Positions 10,497 through 26,698 of a stretch of DNA of 64,000 bases are shown here, in pieces (the stretch's first letter is position 1; each line of letters starts with the position of its first letter). The DNA is from Halovibrio variabilis (GTDB taxonomy: Bacteria > Pseudomonadota > Gammaproteobacteria > Pseudomonadales > Halomonadaceae): assembly GCF_007991175.1 (NCBI RefSeq), contig NZ_BJXV01000016.1, positions 1 to 64,000 on the forward strand. Direction: 5' to 3'. The translations under genes were made by a program, and so were the position numbers. The notes below the pieces were generated by a model. It worked only from the letters and a program-made list of their open reading frames with translations, was not told where the DNA came from and made no database searches.

Positions 10497-10643
10497 GTGG
10501 GAGGGAGCTTCAGCTCGCGAATGTTTGGGCTACTAGCATGAAGAAGCCAAGGGGGTGCCTGCGGCACCTTTCGCCGAGGTGTCGGACCACCGAAGTGTCG
10601 GACCACCGAAGTGTCGGACCACGCTGAAGCGGCCTCCCACAAC
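10497..10643. repeat. REP/BIME-like composite repeat (copy 1)
   Basis: The element starts with GTGGGAGGGAGCTTCAGCTC (10497-10516, hairpin GAGC-TTCA-GCTC, then GCGA) on the plus strand. It passes through a perfect hairpin GGTGCC-TGC-GGCACC and ends with a reverse-oriented relative (10622-10643). The same 24-nt core recurs inverted at 15177-15200, and an 80-nt extended version recurs inverted at 21601-21683. Such paired REPs usually act as transcript 3' stabilisers or gyrase/IHF sites and are spread by RAYT transposases, none of which lies in this window. Confidence 0.75.
10579..10622 (+). repeat. 16-bp tandem repeat, 2.75 copies
   Basis: The unit GTGTCGGACCACCGAA occurs at 10579-10594 and 10595-10610, with a third partial copy at 10611-10622. 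The same block occurs once (as its reverse complement) in the related element near 15270, so the tandem copies are a local expansion inside the BIME. Confidence 0.85.
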
Positions 10644-10683
10644 AGATAGCTGGCTTAGTGGTTTCCGACCTGAACCCCCAGAC

Positions 10684-10709
10684 AAAAAAAGGCGGCCCTG
10701 TGGGCCGCC
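10684..10709 (-). terminator. Rho-independent terminator on minus strand
   Basis: On the minus strand GGCGGCCC-ACA-GGGCCGCC forms an 8-bp GC stem followed by seven T residues. It is the most canonical terminator between fdxA and eno and can stop transcription coming from the pyrG-kdsA-eno direction, although it is about 390 nt past the eno stop. Between here and 10,903 I see nothing further. Confidence 0.7.
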
Positions 10710-10903
10710 CGCTCCAAGCACTTCCTCTGACCACTCCCTGTGTCAACCTCCTCGGATAACGTCCCTGCCAGAACCTACTTCACTGTATTACCCGGCGTAT
10801 CCGATCTTGCACCCCACTGCATTCTGCCTAAAGCATCCCTGCCTCCCCTTGTCCTGTGCCTATTGTGGCAGATCACGGCGGCTTCTCAACAAAGCCACAA
10901 CGC

Positions 10904-10934
10904 AATAAGGCGAGTCTTAACGACTCGCCTTATT
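10904..10934. terminator. Bidirectional terminator between fdxA and eno
   Basis: A perfect 13-bp stem (AATAAGGCGAGTC at 10904-10916 with its complement at 10922-10934) closes a 5-nt loop. The plus side continues TTAAAAAAT and both arms end in A/T-rich sequence, so it could act in either direction. Confidence 0.65.
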
Positions 10935-11002
10935 TAAAAAATAACTTCAAAAACAATAGCTTAAATTTAAATTAGCACAAAATGAGGCATTTTTTAGCCC
11001 CA

Positions 11003-11090
11003 ATCGAGCGGATTTCGTCGGCATTTGTAAGATATCTCTTACAAATTTTTGAGACATCTCTTACAAGCAGCCGCGAAAAACCCGCTCGAT
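11003..11090. repeat. Nested inverted repeats at the eno 3' end
   Basis: Outer arms ATCGAGCGG (11003-11011) and CCGCTCGAT (11082-11090) enclose an AT-rich hairpin ATTTGTAAGA-TATC-TCTTACAAAT (11023-11046) followed by TTTTGAG. A second half copy, CATCTCTTACAA, lies at 11055-11066. The structure begins 9 nt past the eno stop codon. It may be the proximal eno terminator or an RNA-stability element; the T-run favours termination on the plus strand. Confidence 0.5.
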
Positions 11091-11098
11091 ATTGGCGT

Positions 11099-12409
<1,311 letters not shown>

Positions 12410-12497
12410 TTAAATACAATTATTAATATAACGCCCTGATTAGCCAACTATATGAGCCAAGCTTAGCTTAGTAAAAACAAGTTTCGTAAAAACAAGT

Positions 12498-15065
<2,568 letters not shown>

Positions 15066-15105
15066 TCAGAAGGCACGGCAGAAAGCCACGCCAGGATGGG
15101 TCGAC

Positions 15106-15134
15106 AGACTAGCAGATTACGACCTAAGGCTCAA
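15106..15134 (-). promoter_or_regulatory. Possible pyrG promoter
   Basis: TTGAGC (15129-15134), a 17-bp spacer and TAGTCT (15106-15111) on the minus strand would start transcription near 15,099, about 55 nt upstream of the pyrG ATG. Confidence 0.4.
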
Positions 15135-15176
15135 TTTGAACTACTCTTCGATTGGTTAATCTGCAAAGAAGGTCAA

Positions 15177-15303
15177 TCGCGAGCTGAAGCTCCCTCCCAC
15201 AAGGGCAGCAAGCACAACCTGAGTCTCATCAGCCTCAGGACTATTGTGGGAGGGCGCTTCAGCGTTGGTCCGACACTTCGGCGAAGGGTGCCGGAGGCAC
15301 CCC
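15177..15303. repeat. REP/BIME-like composite repeat (copy 2)
   Basis: The 24-nt core of the element at 10497 is repeated exactly but inverted at 15177-15200. A second, divergent core in plus orientation starts at 15247 (GTGGGAGGGCGCTTCAGCG). It is followed by a single CCGACACTTCGG block and the hairpin GGGTGCC-GGA-GGCACCC ending at 15303. It fills most of the gltD-pyrG gap; the rest of that 270-bp gap holds only the putative pyrG promoter. Confidence 0.75.
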
Positions 15304-15314
15304 GTTGTTCTAAT

Positions 15315-16769
<1,455 letters not shown>

Positions 16770-19700
16770 TTATTCCGGCTGACGCCGGGATTGATCCAGC
16801 AAACTGCCCAAACTTGCCGCCTTTGGCTTTACCAGCCAGAAATGCCGCGCATAGTCGCTGAAGTCTTCCAAAATTGCCGCCCCGCGTGCAGACCCCGTCG
16901 CGGCCACATAGGCTTCGATCATTTCACGCAGGTGGCGACGATACGCCTCCATGATCTCGGTGTTGATGCGATGAATTTCGACCAGCTCATGGTTGTACTT
17001 GTCCACGAAGGTACGCTCTTCATCCAATACATAGGCAAAGCCACCGGTCATGCCCGCACCGAAGTTGATCCCGGTCTCGCCCAGCACACAAACCAGGCCG
17101 CCGGTCATATACTCGCAGCAGTGGTCGCCTGCGCCTTCGATCACCGCCGTGGCGCCGGAGTTACGTACCGCGAAACGCTCACCCGCGGTACCCGCCGCAA
17201 ACAGCGTCCCGCCGGTGGCGCCATATAGGCAGGTATTGCCGACAATCGCGGTTTTATGGCTCTCGAACTGACTGACTTTGGGCGGCACAATCACGATACT
17301 GCCGCCGTTCATGCCTTTACCCACATAGTCGTTGGCGTCGCCTTCGAGATACAGGTTCAGGCCACGCGCGTTCCACACCCCGAAGCTTTGCCCCGCCACC
17401 CCGGTAAAGCGGGCGGTGATCGGCGCGTTTTCCAAGCCTTCTTCACCGTAGCGCTTGGCAATCGCGCCGGACGTCAACGCCGCTACACTGCGGTCACAGT
17501 TGGTGATGGTGAAGTCAAACTCACCACCCGACTGGTTTTCAATAGCGTCTTTCAATGCCGCCAACACTTCCTGGTTCTTGGCGCCCGGGTCGTGAGGCAC
17601 GTTACGGCTGACCTTACAGAACTGCGGCGCATCTTTAGGCACAGAATCATTGGCCAGCAGCGGCGTTAAGTCGAGCTTGCGCTGGGAAGCCGTGTCGCCT
17701 TCCAGCACTTCCAGCAGGTCGGTGCGGCCGATCAAATCGGTGAGCTTGCGCACACCCAGCATGGCCATCAGCTCGCGTACTTCTTCGGCGATAAAGCGGA
17801 AGTAGTTTTTAACCATATCCACAGTGCCGCGGAAGTGCTCGCCGCGCAGGAAATCATCCTGAGTGGCGACGCCGGTGGCGCAGTTGTTGAGGTGGCAGAT
17901 ACGCAGGTACTTACAGCCCAGCGCGACCATCGGCGCGGTACCGAAGCCAAAGCTCTCAGCACCCAGAATCGCCGCTTTGACCACATCCAGGCCGGTTTTT
18001 AAGCCACCGTCGGTCTGCAGACGAATCTTATCGCGCAGGCCGTTAATGCGCAGTGCCTGGTGCACTTCGGGCAGCCCCAATTCCCAGGGTGAACCGGCGT
18101 GCTTGATCGAGGTCAGCGGGCTCGCCGCCGTGCCGCCGTCGTAACCGGAGACAGTGATCAGGTCCGCGTAGGCCTTGGCAACACCGGTGGCGATGGTGCC
18201 AATACCCGGCTCGGAAACCAGCTTTACCGATACCTGGGCGTCGGGATTGACCTGTTTAAGGTCAAAAATCAGCTGGGCCAAATCTTCGATCGAGTAAATA
18301 TCGTGGTGCGGCGGCGGTGAAATCAGCGTGACGCCGGGCACCGCGTAGCGCAGCCGAGCAATCAGATCGTTGACTTTGCCGCCGGGCAGCTGGCCCCCTT
18401 CGCCGGGCTTGGCGCCCTGGGCGACTTTAATCTGCAGCACTTCCGCATTGACCAGATAATGGGGCGTCACACCAAAACGACCGGAGGCGATCTGCTTGAT
18501 TTTCGAGCTGCGCACCGTGCCGTAGCGGGCCGGGTCTTCGCCGCCTTCACCCGAGTTAGAACGGCCACCTTCTTCGTTCATGGCCTGGGCCAGCGCTTCG
18601 TGGGCTTCCGGCGATAGCGCGCCCAACGACATCCCCGCGCTATCAAAACGCGGCAGCAAATCTTCAACGGCCTCTATTTCATCAAGCGGCAAGGCTGTTT
18701 CCGCTGGCTTGAGTTTAAGCAAGTCACGAATGGTCGCCACCGGACGCTCGTTGACCAGCTGCGCAAACTTCTTCCACTTAGCGTAGCTGCCCTCTTGCAC
18801 CGCGGCCTGCAGCGACATCACCACATCGGGGTTGTAAGCGTGGTACTCGTGGCCGTGGACGTATTTGTACATACCGCCCTGAGAGATGCCTTTACGGGGA
18901 ATCCAGGCATCCTTGGCCAGCAGTGCCTGCTGCATTTGCAGCTCGGTAAAGCCAGCGCCTTGAATGCGCGACGCCATGCCCGTAAAACACATGTCCATGA
19001 CTTCATCTGACAACCCTACCGCCTCGAACAGCATTGAGCCACGGTAAGAGGCCAGCGTCGAGATGCCCATTTTCGACAAGATCTTGAACAGGCCTTTCTG
19101 CAGACCTTTGCGGTAGTTCTCGCGGCTATCGGCCGGGTTGCCGGTCAGCTCGCCGATGCGGTGCATATCGGCCATGACCTGATAGGCGAGCCACGGATAA
19201 ACCGCTGTAGCGCCCACGCCAAACAGCACCGCCATTTGGTGAGCATCGCGGGCATAGCCGGTTTCGATCACAATATTGGCATTCGGCCGCAGCGCCAAGC
19301 GGCCCAGATGGGTATGCACGGCGCCAACCGCCAGCGCAGCCTGGATGGGAATTAGCCCTTTGGTCAAATCGGCATCGGACAACACCAGGATCACTTTCCC
19401 GGCGCGCACCTGGCTTGCAGCCTCTTGGCACAGCGCCTTGAGCGCCTGGTGCAGGCTCTGCTGTTCCGGGTCGTAGCCCAATGACAGCGTATGGCTGGCA
19501 AAAGCGGGGTCATCCTGGCTGACCAGCGCGGTAAACTTACGCGGCGACAGTACCGGAGTAGTCAAAATCAAGCGGTGCGCGTGTTCGGGCGTGGCTTTGA
19601 ACACGTTAAGCTCGGCACCACCACAGGTTTCCAGCGACATCACGATCGCTTCGCGCAGCGGATCAATGGCCGGGTTGGTCACCTGGGCAAACTTTTGCCG

Positions 19701-21212
19701 GAAGAAGTCGGTCAGCAGGCGCGGGCGGCTGGAGAGCACCGCCATGGGGGTATCGTCACCCATGGAGCCCACCCCTTCCTGACCACTTTCCGCCAGCGGG
19801 CGCAGCACCTGGTCGCGCTCTTCAAAGCTCACCTGGAACAGCTTCTGCTGCACGTTGAGCGCGTCGACGTCCATGGTTTGGAAACGCGCCAACTCGGTGA
19901 GTGCCGACTCTAGATAGTTAGCCTCCTGCTTAAGCCAACGCTTATAGGGGTAAGCGGACTTCAGCCGCTCGTCGATATCAGCGGTGTGCAGCACTTCGCC
20001 GGTTTGGGTGTCCACGGCCAGCATTTGCCCCGGGCCAACGCGGCCTTTGGCGACCACATCTTCCGGCTTGTAGCCGTAGGTGCCCGTTTCCGAGGCCAGG
20101 GTGATATAGCCGTTTTTGGTAATCACCCAGCGCGCCGGGCGCAGCCCGTTACGGTCCAGCATACACACGGCCTGGCGGCCGTCGGTCATTACCACGCCCG
20201 CCGGGCCGTCCCAGGGCTCCATGTGCATGGAGTTATATTCGTAGAAGGCGCGCAGCTCGGCGTCCATGGTTTCCACGTTTTGCCACGCGGGCGGCACCAT
20301 CATACGCACCGCGCGGTGCAGCTCCATACCACCGGTCAGCAGCACTTCCAGCATGTTGTCCATGCTCGATGAGTCGGAGCCGGTGGTGTTGACGATTTCG
20401 TCCAGCTCGGCGATATCCGGCAGGCGCTCGTTGACGAAGTTGGCCTTGCGCGAGTTCGCCCAGCCGCGGTTGGCCTCAATGGTGTTGATCTCACCGTTGT
20501 GGGCCAGCAGACGGAACGGCTGCGCCAGCGGCCAGCGCGGCGCGGTATTGGTCGAGAAGCGCTGGTGGAACACGCAAATGGCGGTTTCCAGGCGCGGATC
20601 GTTCAAGTCCTGGTAGAACGCCGGTAAATCTTCCGGCATCACCAAGCCTTTATAGGAGACGACTTCTGACGATAGCGAGGCAACATAGAAGTCTGCTTCG
20701 TCGCGCAGCGCCTGTTCGGCACGGCGGCGGGCCATAAACAGGTCGACATCGAAATGCTCACCGAGGCCCGGCTGCACAAACAGCTGGCGAATACGCGGCA
20801 GGCAGTCGACTGCCATGGGGCCGCAAACGCTGGAATCGGTAGGCACCTCGCGCCAGCCAAGCACATTGAGGCCGCGCGCTTCGAGCTCGTGGGTCAAGGT
20901 GTCACGGGCATGCGCTTCGCGGGCGTCATCATTGGGCAGAAACACCGTGCCCACGGCAAAGCGTTCGCCCAGCTCGGTATCAAAGGCCTCTTTGGCCAAC
21001 GCCTGCATAAATTGGGTCGGCATTTTAAGCAGCAAGCCGCAGCCGTCGCCGGTTTTACCATCGGCCGCGATACCGCCCCGGTGAGTCATGCAGGTCAGTG
21101 ATTCTATGGCGGTTTTCAGCAAGTCGTGGCTAGCCTGGCCTTCCATATGGGCAATCAGGCCAAAACCACAGTTATCGCGAAACTCGCCAGGCTGGTGAAG
21201 ACCTCTATTCAT
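16770..21212 (-). CDS. gltB: Glutamate synthase (NADPH) large subunit
   Basis: GltB (1480 aa from the ATG chosen) forms glutamate from 2-oxoglutarate and glutamine. A short propeptide precedes the catalytic cysteine in [15 protein letters not shown], which becomes residue 1 after cleavage. The central and FMN-binding synthase domains follow, with the [3Fe-4S] cysteines in [19 protein letters not shown]. The C-terminal GXGXG beta-helix starts near residue 1210. I place the start at the ATG at 21212, with AGAGG upstream, rather than an in-frame TTG 18 nt earlier. Confidence 0.97.
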   Translation of the reverse strand: MNRGLHQPGEFRDNCGFGLIAHMEGQASHDLLKTAIESLTCMTHRGGIAADGKTGDGCGLLLKMPTQFMQALAKEAFDTELGERFAVGTVFLPNDDAREAHARDTLTHELEARGLNVLGWREVPTDSSVCGPMAVDCLPRIRQLFVQPGLGEHFDVDLFMARRRAEQALRDEADFYVASLSSEVVSYKGLVMPEDLPAFYQDLNDPRLETAICVFHQRFSTNTAPRWPLAQPFRLLAHNGEINTIEANRGWANSRKANFVNERLPDIAELDEIVNTTGSDSSSMDNMLEVLLTGGMELHRAVRMMVPPAWQNVETMDAELRAFYEYNSMHMEPWDGPAGVVMTDGRQAVCMLDRNGLRPARWVITKNGYITLASETGTYGYKPEDVVAKGRVGPGQMLAVDTQTGEVLHTADIDERLKSAYPYKRWLKQEANYLESALTELARFQTMDVDALNVQQKLFQVSFEERDQVLRPLAESGQEGVGSMGDDTPMAVLSSRPRLLTDFFRQKFAQVTNPAIDPLREAIVMSLETCGGAELNVFKATPEHAHRLILTTPVLSPRKFTALVSQDDPAFASHTLSLGYDPEQQSLHQALKALCQEAASQVRAGKVILVLSDADLTKGLIPIQAALAVGAVHTHLGRLALRPNANIVIETGYARDAHQMAVLFGVGATAVYPWLAYQVMADMHRIGELTGNPADSRENYRKGLQKGLFKILSKMGISTLASYRGSMLFEAVGLSDEVMDMCFTGMASRIQGAGFTELQMQQALLAKDAWIPRKGISQGGMYKYVHGHEYHAYNPDVVMSLQAAVQEGSYAKWKKFAQLVNERPVATIRDLLKLKPAETALPLDEIEAVEDLLPRFDSAGMSLGALSPEAHEALAQAMNEEGGRSNSGEGGEDPARYGTVRSSKIKQIASGRFGVTPHYLVNAEVLQIKVAQGAKPGEGGQLPGGKVNDLIARLRYAVPGVTLISPPPHHDIYSIEDLAQLIFDLKQVNPDAQVSVKLVSEPGIGTIATGVAKAYADLITVSGYDGGTAASPLTSIKHAGSPWELGLPEVHQALRINGLRDKIRLQTDGGLKTGLDVVKAAILGAESFGFGTAPMVALGCKYLRICHLNNCATGVATQDDFLRGEHFRGTVDMVKNYFRFIAEEVRELMAMLGVRKLTDLIGRTDLLEVLEGDTASQRKLDLTPLLANDSVPKDAPQFCKVSRNVPHDPGAKNQEVLAALKDAIENQSGGEFDFTITNCDRSVAALTSGAIAKRYGEEGLENAPITARFTGVAGQSFGVWNARGLNLYLEGDANDYVGKGMNGGSIVIVPPKVSQFESHKTAIVGNTCLYGATGGTLFAAGTAGERFAVRNSGATAVIEGAGDHCCEYMTGGLVCVLGETGINFGAGMTGGFAYVLDEERTFVDKYNHELVEIHRINTEIMEAYRRHLREMIEAYVAATGSARGAAILEDFSDYARHFWLVKPKAASLGSLLDQSRRQPE

Positions 21213-21511
21213 GGGCGTGCCTCTAGTCAAGGTATTTTTTAAGCAGCGTGCTTATGGTATAAAGAGCGGTTTTGCTTTTTTTAGGTGCTTATAAACTGCC
21301 CTGAACAGGGTACTACCCACATCGGCTGCTACAACAAAATGGCCGATCAGCATAGCGATTGGTGGCCACTTTGCGCAATCGTCGCGTGCCCAACACCGCC
21401 GTAAAACTCTTTTCAAATCTTGTATTTGCATTCTCATTCAAGAAAAAAACACATACACTTCAATTACTTGCAAATATATAAAACGCAATTTCAACGGCTG
21501 CAAACCACCTC

Positions 21512-21525
21512 TAGACTTTAGTCTA
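21512..21525. other. Palindrome upstream of gltB
   Basis: TAGACT-TT-AGTCTA is a 14-nt palindrome in the otherwise empty 561-bp gap between gltB and aroB. Its position about 300 bp upstream of gltB could suit a regulator site, but I recognise no family. No convincing gltB promoter was found in this gap. Confidence 0.3.
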
Positions 21526-21600
21526 ATAAAGCCCGTTCAGCCCATGCCGATAGCGCATAAGGCATACGGATTATATGAAAACAGCGTTCGACTAACGGGC

Positions 21601-21683
21601 ACCCGATAAGGGTGCCCGCAGGGGCCCCCTTGGCTTCATCATGCCAGGAGCCCACATATTCGCGCGCTAAAGCTCCCTCCCAT
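21601..21683 (-). repeat. REP-like composite repeat (copy 3)
   Basis: Read on the minus strand it begins GGGAGGGAGCTTTAGCGCGCGAAT (positions 21681 down to 21658), then shares the block GGGCT(C/A)CT(G/A)GCATGA(T/A)GAAGCC with the copy at 10497 and ends in a GGGCACCC-GATAA-GGGTGCCC hairpin. It is a diverged copy of the same roughly 80-nt element and lies between aroB and gltB. Confidence 0.7.
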
Positions 21684-21773
21684 GGGAGCTACCCATCAGG
21701 CTGGCAGCGTTAGTTCCACGCTGAATGACGAAGAAACTTTTGAAAGGGAATCGCTGCTACTTAGTTTGGCTAC

Positions 21774-22892
21774 TCAGCAGCGTGGGTAATCGTCCAGCAG
21801 CGTGCGGAGAACATCCACGGGCGTGGCGTCGCTAACGCAGGCATCGCCCAGGGCGTTAAGCAGCACCAGACGCAGCCGGGTATCGATATTTTTCTTATCC
21901 AGCCGCATACGTACTAAAAAATCATCGCTGGTCATATTCGCCGGTGCCGCCAACGGCAGCTCGGCGCTCTCGATGACTGCCAGACTACGCGCGAGTGCGG
22001 CGTCATCGATCCAGCCCAAGCGCTGGGAAAGCGTCGCCGCCATGGCCATGCCCGCGCCCACCGCTTCGCCGTGCAGCCAGTTGCCGTAGCCTTGATGGGC
22101 TTCAATGGCGTGACCAAAGGTGTGCCCCAGGTTAAGCAGCGCGCGCACGCCTTGCTCGGTTTCATCTTCGGCGACGATATCGGCTTTGATTTGGCAACTG
22201 CGCGCAATGGCTTCGGCGACTACTTCAGGCTCCACATTCAGCAGCGCGGCCATATTGGCTTCCAGCCAGCTTAAAAAGCCTTCGTCGCGGATTAGGCCAT
22301 ACTTGATGACCTCGGCAAGCCCAGCGGACAGTTCACGACGCGGCAAGGTCTTAAGCGTTTCAATGTCGACCAGAACGGCTTTGGGCTGCCAAAATGCACC
22401 GATCATGTTTTTACCCAGCGGATGGTTAACGCCGGTTTTACCGCCCACCGAGGAGTCCACCTGGGAAAGCAGCGTGGTGGGCACCTGGATAAACGCCACG
22501 CCGCGCTGATACGAGGCGGCGGCATAGCCGACCATGTCGCCGATCACGCCACCGCCTAGGGCAATGAGGGTACAGCGGCGGTTAAAACCGGCCTCCAGCA
22601 GTGCATCCCAAATCCGGCTAACCTGCTCAATGGATTTGTACTGTTCGCCATCGGGGAGCACGACAGTGCGCACATCGAGGTGCGCTGGCAGGCTGGCGCA
22701 GAGTTTTTCCAGATACAGCGGCGCGATGGTGTCGTTAGTGACCACCATGACTTGCTGGCCAGCCAAGTACGGCGTCAACGAATCGGCCCGCCCCATCAAC
22801 CCGGCATCAATATGAATCGGATAGCTGCGCTCATCGAGGGCAACGTTAAGGGTGCGTCGCGCGCTGGCAGTGGCGCTGGCGTTAGAGGTCAT
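21774..22892 (-). CDS. aroB: 3-dehydroquinate synthase
   Basis: AroB (372 aa) cyclises DAHP to 3-dehydroquinate in the shikimate pathway. The NAD-binding [19 protein letters not shown] and substrate-site segments [18 protein letters not shown] and [13 protein letters not shown] (zinc ligands) are intact. Its ATG overlaps the aroK stop (ATGA), so it is translationally coupled to aroK. Confidence 0.97.
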   Translation of the reverse strand: MTSNASATASARRTLNVALDERSYPIHIDAGLMGRADSLTPYLAGQQVMVVTNDTIAPLYLEKLCASLPAHLDVRTVVLPDGEQYKSIEQVSRIWDALLEAGFNRRCTLIALGGGVIGDMVGYAAASYQRGVAFIQVPTTLLSQVDSSVGGKTGVNHPLGKNMIGAFWQPKAVLVDIETLKTLPRRELSAGLAEVIKYGLIRDEGFLSWLEANMAALLNVEPEVVAEAIARSCQIKADIVAEDETEQGVRALLNLGHTFGHAIEAHQGYGNWLHGEAVGAGMAMAATLSQRLGWIDDAALARSLAVIESAELPLAAPANMTSDDFLVRMRLDKKNIDTRLRLVLLNALGDACVSDATPVDVLRTLLDDYPRC

Positions 22893-23449
22893 GGCGATAC
22901 CTGGTTATGGGACGAAGGCTCTAGCGGGTCCACCAGCCGGTGCACCCGGCGCACGATTTCATTGACGACGGCCCGCGGGCTACGCCGGTCGGTACGCACG
23001 GCAATATCCGAAGTGGCGCGATAGAGCGGATCGCGCTGGGCAAACATGTCGTAGAGCACCTGTTCGCGATTAGCGCACTGCAGCAGTGGCCGGTTACGAT
23101 CTTTCGCCGTTCGCCTGAGCTGCTGATCAACGGTGGTCAGCAGATAGATCACCGTGCCGCGCTCACGCAACGCGCGGCGGTTCTCTTCGCGCAGCACCGC
23201 TCCGCCGCCGGTAGCCACGACCACCGGCGAAAGCTGGGTCAACTCGTCGATCATGTGAATTTCCCTTAGGCGAAAGCCCTGTTCGCCCTCGACATCGAAA
23301 ATCCACGGGATATCGGCCCCGCAGCGATCCTGAATGGCGTGGTCACTGTCGTAAAAGGGGCGCGACAATTCCGCCGCCAACAGGCGACCAATCGTGCTTT
23401 TGCCAGCCCCCATGGGGCCTATGAGAAATAGATTGGGTAAATCCTGCAT
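22889..23449 (-). CDS. aroK: Shikimate kinase
   Basis: AroK (186 aa) phosphorylates shikimate. Walker A is [12 protein letters not shown], followed by the DSD shikimate/Mg site and GGGAV, with the LID arginines in [11 protein letters not shown]. It overlaps pilQ by one base (TAATG) upstream and aroB by four bases downstream, continuing the pil-aro arrangement typical of gammaproteobacteria. Confidence 0.97.
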   Translation of the reverse strand: MQDLPNLFLIGPMGAGKSTIGRLLAAELSRPFYDSDHAIQDRCGADIPWIFDVEGEQGFRLREIHMIDELTQLSPVVVATGGGAVLREENRRALRERGTVIYLLTTVDQQLRRTAKDRNRPLLQCANREQVLYDMFAQRDPLYRATSDIAVRTDRRSPRAVVNEIVRRVHRLVDPLEPSSHNQVSP

Positions 23450-25491
23450 TAGCGAATCGTCAAACCATCGTCAAGGAGTCGTGGAGTAATAAAGACTAAC
23501 AACTCTACCTTTTCATTGCTCTCTTCGGTATAGCGAAACAGTCTACCCAGCCAAGGAATATCACCCAATAGCGGCGTTTTGGCCATTTGGCGCAGCTCTT
23601 CGGTGGTCAAAATACCGCCTAACACCACCGTTTGGCCGTTATCTACCAGCACTTGGGTTTCGATTTGATTGGTGTCTATCGGCGGCTCGCCGCCAAACTC
23701 TGACTCGCGGAAACTATCATTTTTAATCACCAGATCCATAATGATGCGGTTGTCGGGGGTAATTTGCGGGGTGACCTCCAACGAAAGCTCGGCCTGCTTG
23801 AACTCGGTATCCGGGTTGTCGTTGCCATCCACACTCTGGAAAGCGCGCTCTTCACCCTGGCTGATTCTGGCAGTCCGTTGATTGGCGGTAATAATGCGCG
23901 GCTGTGAAATGGTTTGGCTTTTACCCTCGCTTTCCAGCGCCCGCAGCTCCAGATCCAACAGGATATCGCCGGACAAATAGCCAAAGCTAAAGCCGGTGCC
24001 CGGCCCGGTGGACTCCCCCAAATCTACGGCTAAGCCGCCCTGCGCGCGATTAATGCCATCGGGGTTGATATCGCGGCGGCTGAAAGCGCCGCTTTCTCCC
24101 TCTTGAAAGCCGCGGGTGCTCGACATGCCCCAGTTAATCCCCAGCTCGCGCGAGGCGGTGTCGCGGGCGATGACAATGCGCGCCTCAATCTGTACTTGGC
24201 GAACGGCGACATCCAGGCGGTCAATGGTGCGGGCAATATCGCGCACCTGATCAGCGGTATCCTGTATCAGCAGCGTATTGGTGCGGTTATCAATGCTGAC
24301 ACGCCCGCGTTCGGTGAGTAGCCCAAAGCCGTCGCCGCCGCGCAGCAGCTGGGCTAAGTCTTCGGCTCGGGCGTATTTAATCTCGATAAACTCGGTTACC
24401 AAGGGCGCCAGCGTCTCAAGCTGGTTACGCGCCTCTAGCTCCTGGCGCTCTAAATCGGCCAGCTCGCTGGCAGGCGCCACCACAATCACATTGCCCTGTT
24501 CACGGCTCGACAACCCTTGGCTTTGCAAGATCAGCTCCAACGCCTGATCCCAGGGGACATCATTTAAGCTAAGCGTTACCCGCCCCGTGACGCTGTCGCT
24601 GGCGACTAAATTTAGCCCGGTAAACTCGGCCAGCGTGGCCAGCACCGAGCGCACTTCGATATCCTGAAAATTGAGGCTCAAACGCTCGCCGGTGAAGCGT
24701 TCTTCAGCGCCTGGTAACGGCTCGGGTTCGTCTTTAACCGGCTGCACTTCGACGGTCAGCGTGCGGCCATCTTGCGAGGAGATCATCGCGTAGGCGCCTT
24801 GGGTGGCAATCGCTAACTGTGTGTCGCGGGGCCCTGGCCGGGGAGTAATTCGCGTAATGGGGGTAGCAAAATCGGTCACGTCGTAGACCTGATTGAGCGC
24901 ATCGGGGATAGCGACATTACGCAGCTCCACCAGCACTTGGTCACCACTGCCCTCACGCACGTTTGCCTCTATGCCTTCACGGTCAAAGGTAACCAGCAAG
25001 CGGCCGGCACCTTCCGGGCCACGACGAAAATCAATCCCCTCGATCTGCGGTCCTTGGTCGACTTCCAGTGCATCCGGCGCCGCGGGGGCATTACTACCTG
25101 GTGCGGCTGCAAACGTCACCCGCCATCGGTTATCCAGCACCTGTGAGGTAAATTCTCGCGCTTCACTCAGCGCCACCACCAAACGGGTGCGGCCATTACC
25201 TTCCAGGGCGGTCACCTGATCAATGCCGCGGTTATTAACGTTCAGGCGGCGATCGGCGAGCCCGCTCTGGGTGCCTGCCAAGTCCAGCGTTACTCGGGGT
25301 GGGGACTCCAGGCGGTAGCTGCGTAGCTCGGGAACGCCGCCGGTGAAGTGCAGGTCAAGGTGAGTGCCACCGTTCTCGGCGGGCTGAACCTCAATATCGG
25401 TCAGTACCGAGGCCGCCGCCAATGAGGGCAATAGCGAAAATAGGGCGGCTATCACCATAAAGAAAATGCGTCGCCAAGCTGTCACTGCCAT
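23449..25491 (-). CDS. pilQ: Type IV pilus secretin PilQ
   Basis: PilQ (680 aa) is the outer-membrane multimeric channel through which the type IV pilus passes. It has a signal peptide (hydrophobic core [16 protein letters not shown]), N-terminal AMIN domains that bind peptidoglycan (about residues 30-250), a short STN domain containing [19 protein letters not shown], then the N1 and secretin domains with [17 protein letters not shown] and the terminal [11 protein letters not shown]. It is the last pil gene of the pilMNOPQ cluster. Confidence 0.96.
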   Translation of the reverse strand: MAVTAWRRIFFMVIAALFSLLPSLAAASVLTDIEVQPAENGGTHLDLHFTGGVPELRSYRLESPPRVTLDLAGTQSGLADRRLNVNNRGIDQVTALEGNGRTRLVVALSEAREFTSQVLDNRWRVTFAAAPGSNAPAAPDALEVDQGPQIEGIDFRRGPEGAGRLLVTFDREGIEANVREGSGDQVLVELRNVAIPDALNQVYDVTDFATPITRITPRPGPRDTQLAIATQGAYAMISSQDGRTLTVEVQPVKDEPEPLPGAEERFTGERLSLNFQDIEVRSVLATLAEFTGLNLVASDSVTGRVTLSLNDVPWDQALELILQSQGLSSREQGNVIVVAPASELADLERQELEARNQLETLAPLVTEFIEIKYARAEDLAQLLRGGDGFGLLTERGRVSIDNRTNTLLIQDTADQVRDIARTIDRLDVAVRQVQIEARIVIARDTASRELGINWGMSSTRGFQEGESGAFSRRDINPDGINRAQGGLAVDLGESTGPGTGFSFGYLSGDILLDLELRALESEGKSQTISQPRIITANQRTARISQGEERAFQSVDGNDNPDTEFKQAELSLEVTPQITPDNRIIMDLVIKNDSFRESEFGGEPPIDTNQIETQVLVDNGQTVVLGGILTTEELRQMAKTPLLGDIPWLGRLFRYTEESNEKVELLVFITPRLLDDGLTIR

Positions 25492-25505
25492 GAGCTATTA
25501 TCCAC

Positions 25506-26042
25506 TTACTCGTTGTTTTCGTTAATGACCAGCGACACCTGGCGCTCCTGCCAACCTTCGCTCTGGGTGAACACCCGCTCGGTAACGCGAACTTCCTGCC
25601 CGGTGATATCGGCAATACGGCCGTAATCGGTGCCCATATAGTTACCCTCTTTGACGCTGGTGATGTTGCCATCAGGCGATGCAATCATGGCGACCTCCCG
25701 GCCGCCCATACGCAGCGTACCGACTAATCGCAGCGACTGCAGTTGAAAACGCTCTAACGGCTCCTGCTCGCGCTGCTGGTCAGGGGCCAGGGCGCTATCG
25801 CTGCGGGAGACATTATTATCAGCGACGGCCTCTGGCGGCAAAAAAGGGCTGCGCTCTTGGCTATGCAAATACTTCAACGGTGGGCTTTCGGGCAACGACA
25901 CGCTGACCACCGGCGGCTGCCCGCCGGGAGAGCGACGAATATCCGCCAGGGTGCGCTCAAGCCCTGCCAAGTCCGCATCCGCACAGCCCGTCAGCAGTGA
26001 CACAGTGGCCGCTAACATAAAACAAGAGGCTAGCTGTTTCAT
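25506..26042 (-). CDS. pilP: Type IV pilus assembly lipoprotein PilP
   Basis: PilP (178 aa) begins with a lipoprotein signal ending LLTGC, so it is anchored in the inner membrane. It links the PilN/PilO subcomplex to the PilQ secretin. The C-terminal beta domain (LRLVGTLRMGGREVAMI, then KEGNYMGTDYGRI) is typical. Its ATG overlaps the pilO stop by four bases. Confidence 0.94.
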   Translation of the reverse strand: MKQLASCFMLAATVSLLTGCADADLAGLERTLADIRRSPGGQPPVVSVSLPESPPLKYLHSQERSPFLPPEAVADNNVSRSDSALAPDQQREQEPLERFQLQSLRLVGTLRMGGREVAMIASPDGNITSVKEGNYMGTDYGRIADITGQEVRVTERVFTQSEGWQERQVSLVINENNE

Positions 26043-26698
26043 GGTGTTTCAGCCTCCGCAACGTCGGGCTGATCACTTTCGTCAACGTAGCGATAGGTGC
26101 GCGCCAATAGCGAAAGGCGCAGCGTGTCACCACGATCGTCAACGGGCTGCAAACTGAAATCGTGCTGGGTCACCATGCGCGGCAACGAGGCGATATCGGC
26201 ACTAAAACGGGCCAATTGGTGGTAGCCGCCGCGCACCTGAATATCCAGCGGTTGCTCGACATAATGGGGTTGCGCTTGGGTAGGGCCCAGCCGAATCGTT
26301 TCGATGGTCAAGCGGTTATCAACGGCGGCATCGCTAATGCTATCGAGCAGTGCAGGAATCTCGGCGTCGGTGGGTAGCATGGTGCGTAAACGCGTTAGCT
26401 GCGCTTGGAGGGTGGTAAGTTGCTGGCGCATTTCCGGCAAGAAAGCGGCCTCGGCGGCTTTGCTGCGGTACTCGCTCAACAGCCTCACTTCTTGGCGCTG
26501 AGCCGCCGTTAAAGCGTCACGCTGTTCGCTTACCACCAGCCACGCCATAATGCCCAGCGCCACTAGCAGCGCCAGGCCGCCGCACAACACTTTTAATAGC
26601 CACGGCCAACCGCCGGCTTCTTTAATATCCAAATCACGCCAATCGACGTCGCGCAGCCGCTGCCATTGCTCGGACCACTGTTCACGAGTCAGTCTCAT
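26039..26698 (-). CDS. pilO: Type IV pilus alignment protein PilO
   Basis: This 219-residue protein has a short cytoplasmic segment (residues 1-30), one transmembrane helix (about 33-53, LKVLCGGLALLVALGIMAWL), a coiled coil and a periplasmic ferredoxin-like domain. It pairs with PilN in the inner-membrane alignment complex. Four-base overlaps join it to pilN and pilP. Confidence 0.93.
   Translation of the reverse strand: MRLTREQWSEQWQRLRDVDWRDLDIKEAGGWPWLLKVLCGGLALLVALGIMAWLVVSEQRDALTAAQRQEVRLLSEYRSKAAEAAFLPEMRQQLTTLQAQLTRLRTMLPTDAEIPALLDSISDAAVDNRLTIETIRLGPTQAQPHYVEQPLDIQVRGGYHQLARFSADIASLPRMVTQHDFSLQPVDDRGDTLRLSLLARTYRYVDESDQPDVAEAETP

Noticed and set aside
10555-10908. 117-codon plus-strand frame between fdxA and eno
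   Set aside because: It consists largely of the REP tandem repeats and a terminator hairpin read as codons.
19491-19913. Plus-strand open frame opposite gltB
   Set aside because: Antisense shadow; composition is His/Arg/Gln-rich as expected for reverse-strand reading.
21252-21437. 61-codon minus-strand frame upstream of gltB
   Set aside because: No ribosome-binding sequence, no family resemblance, and it lies where the gltB promoter should be.
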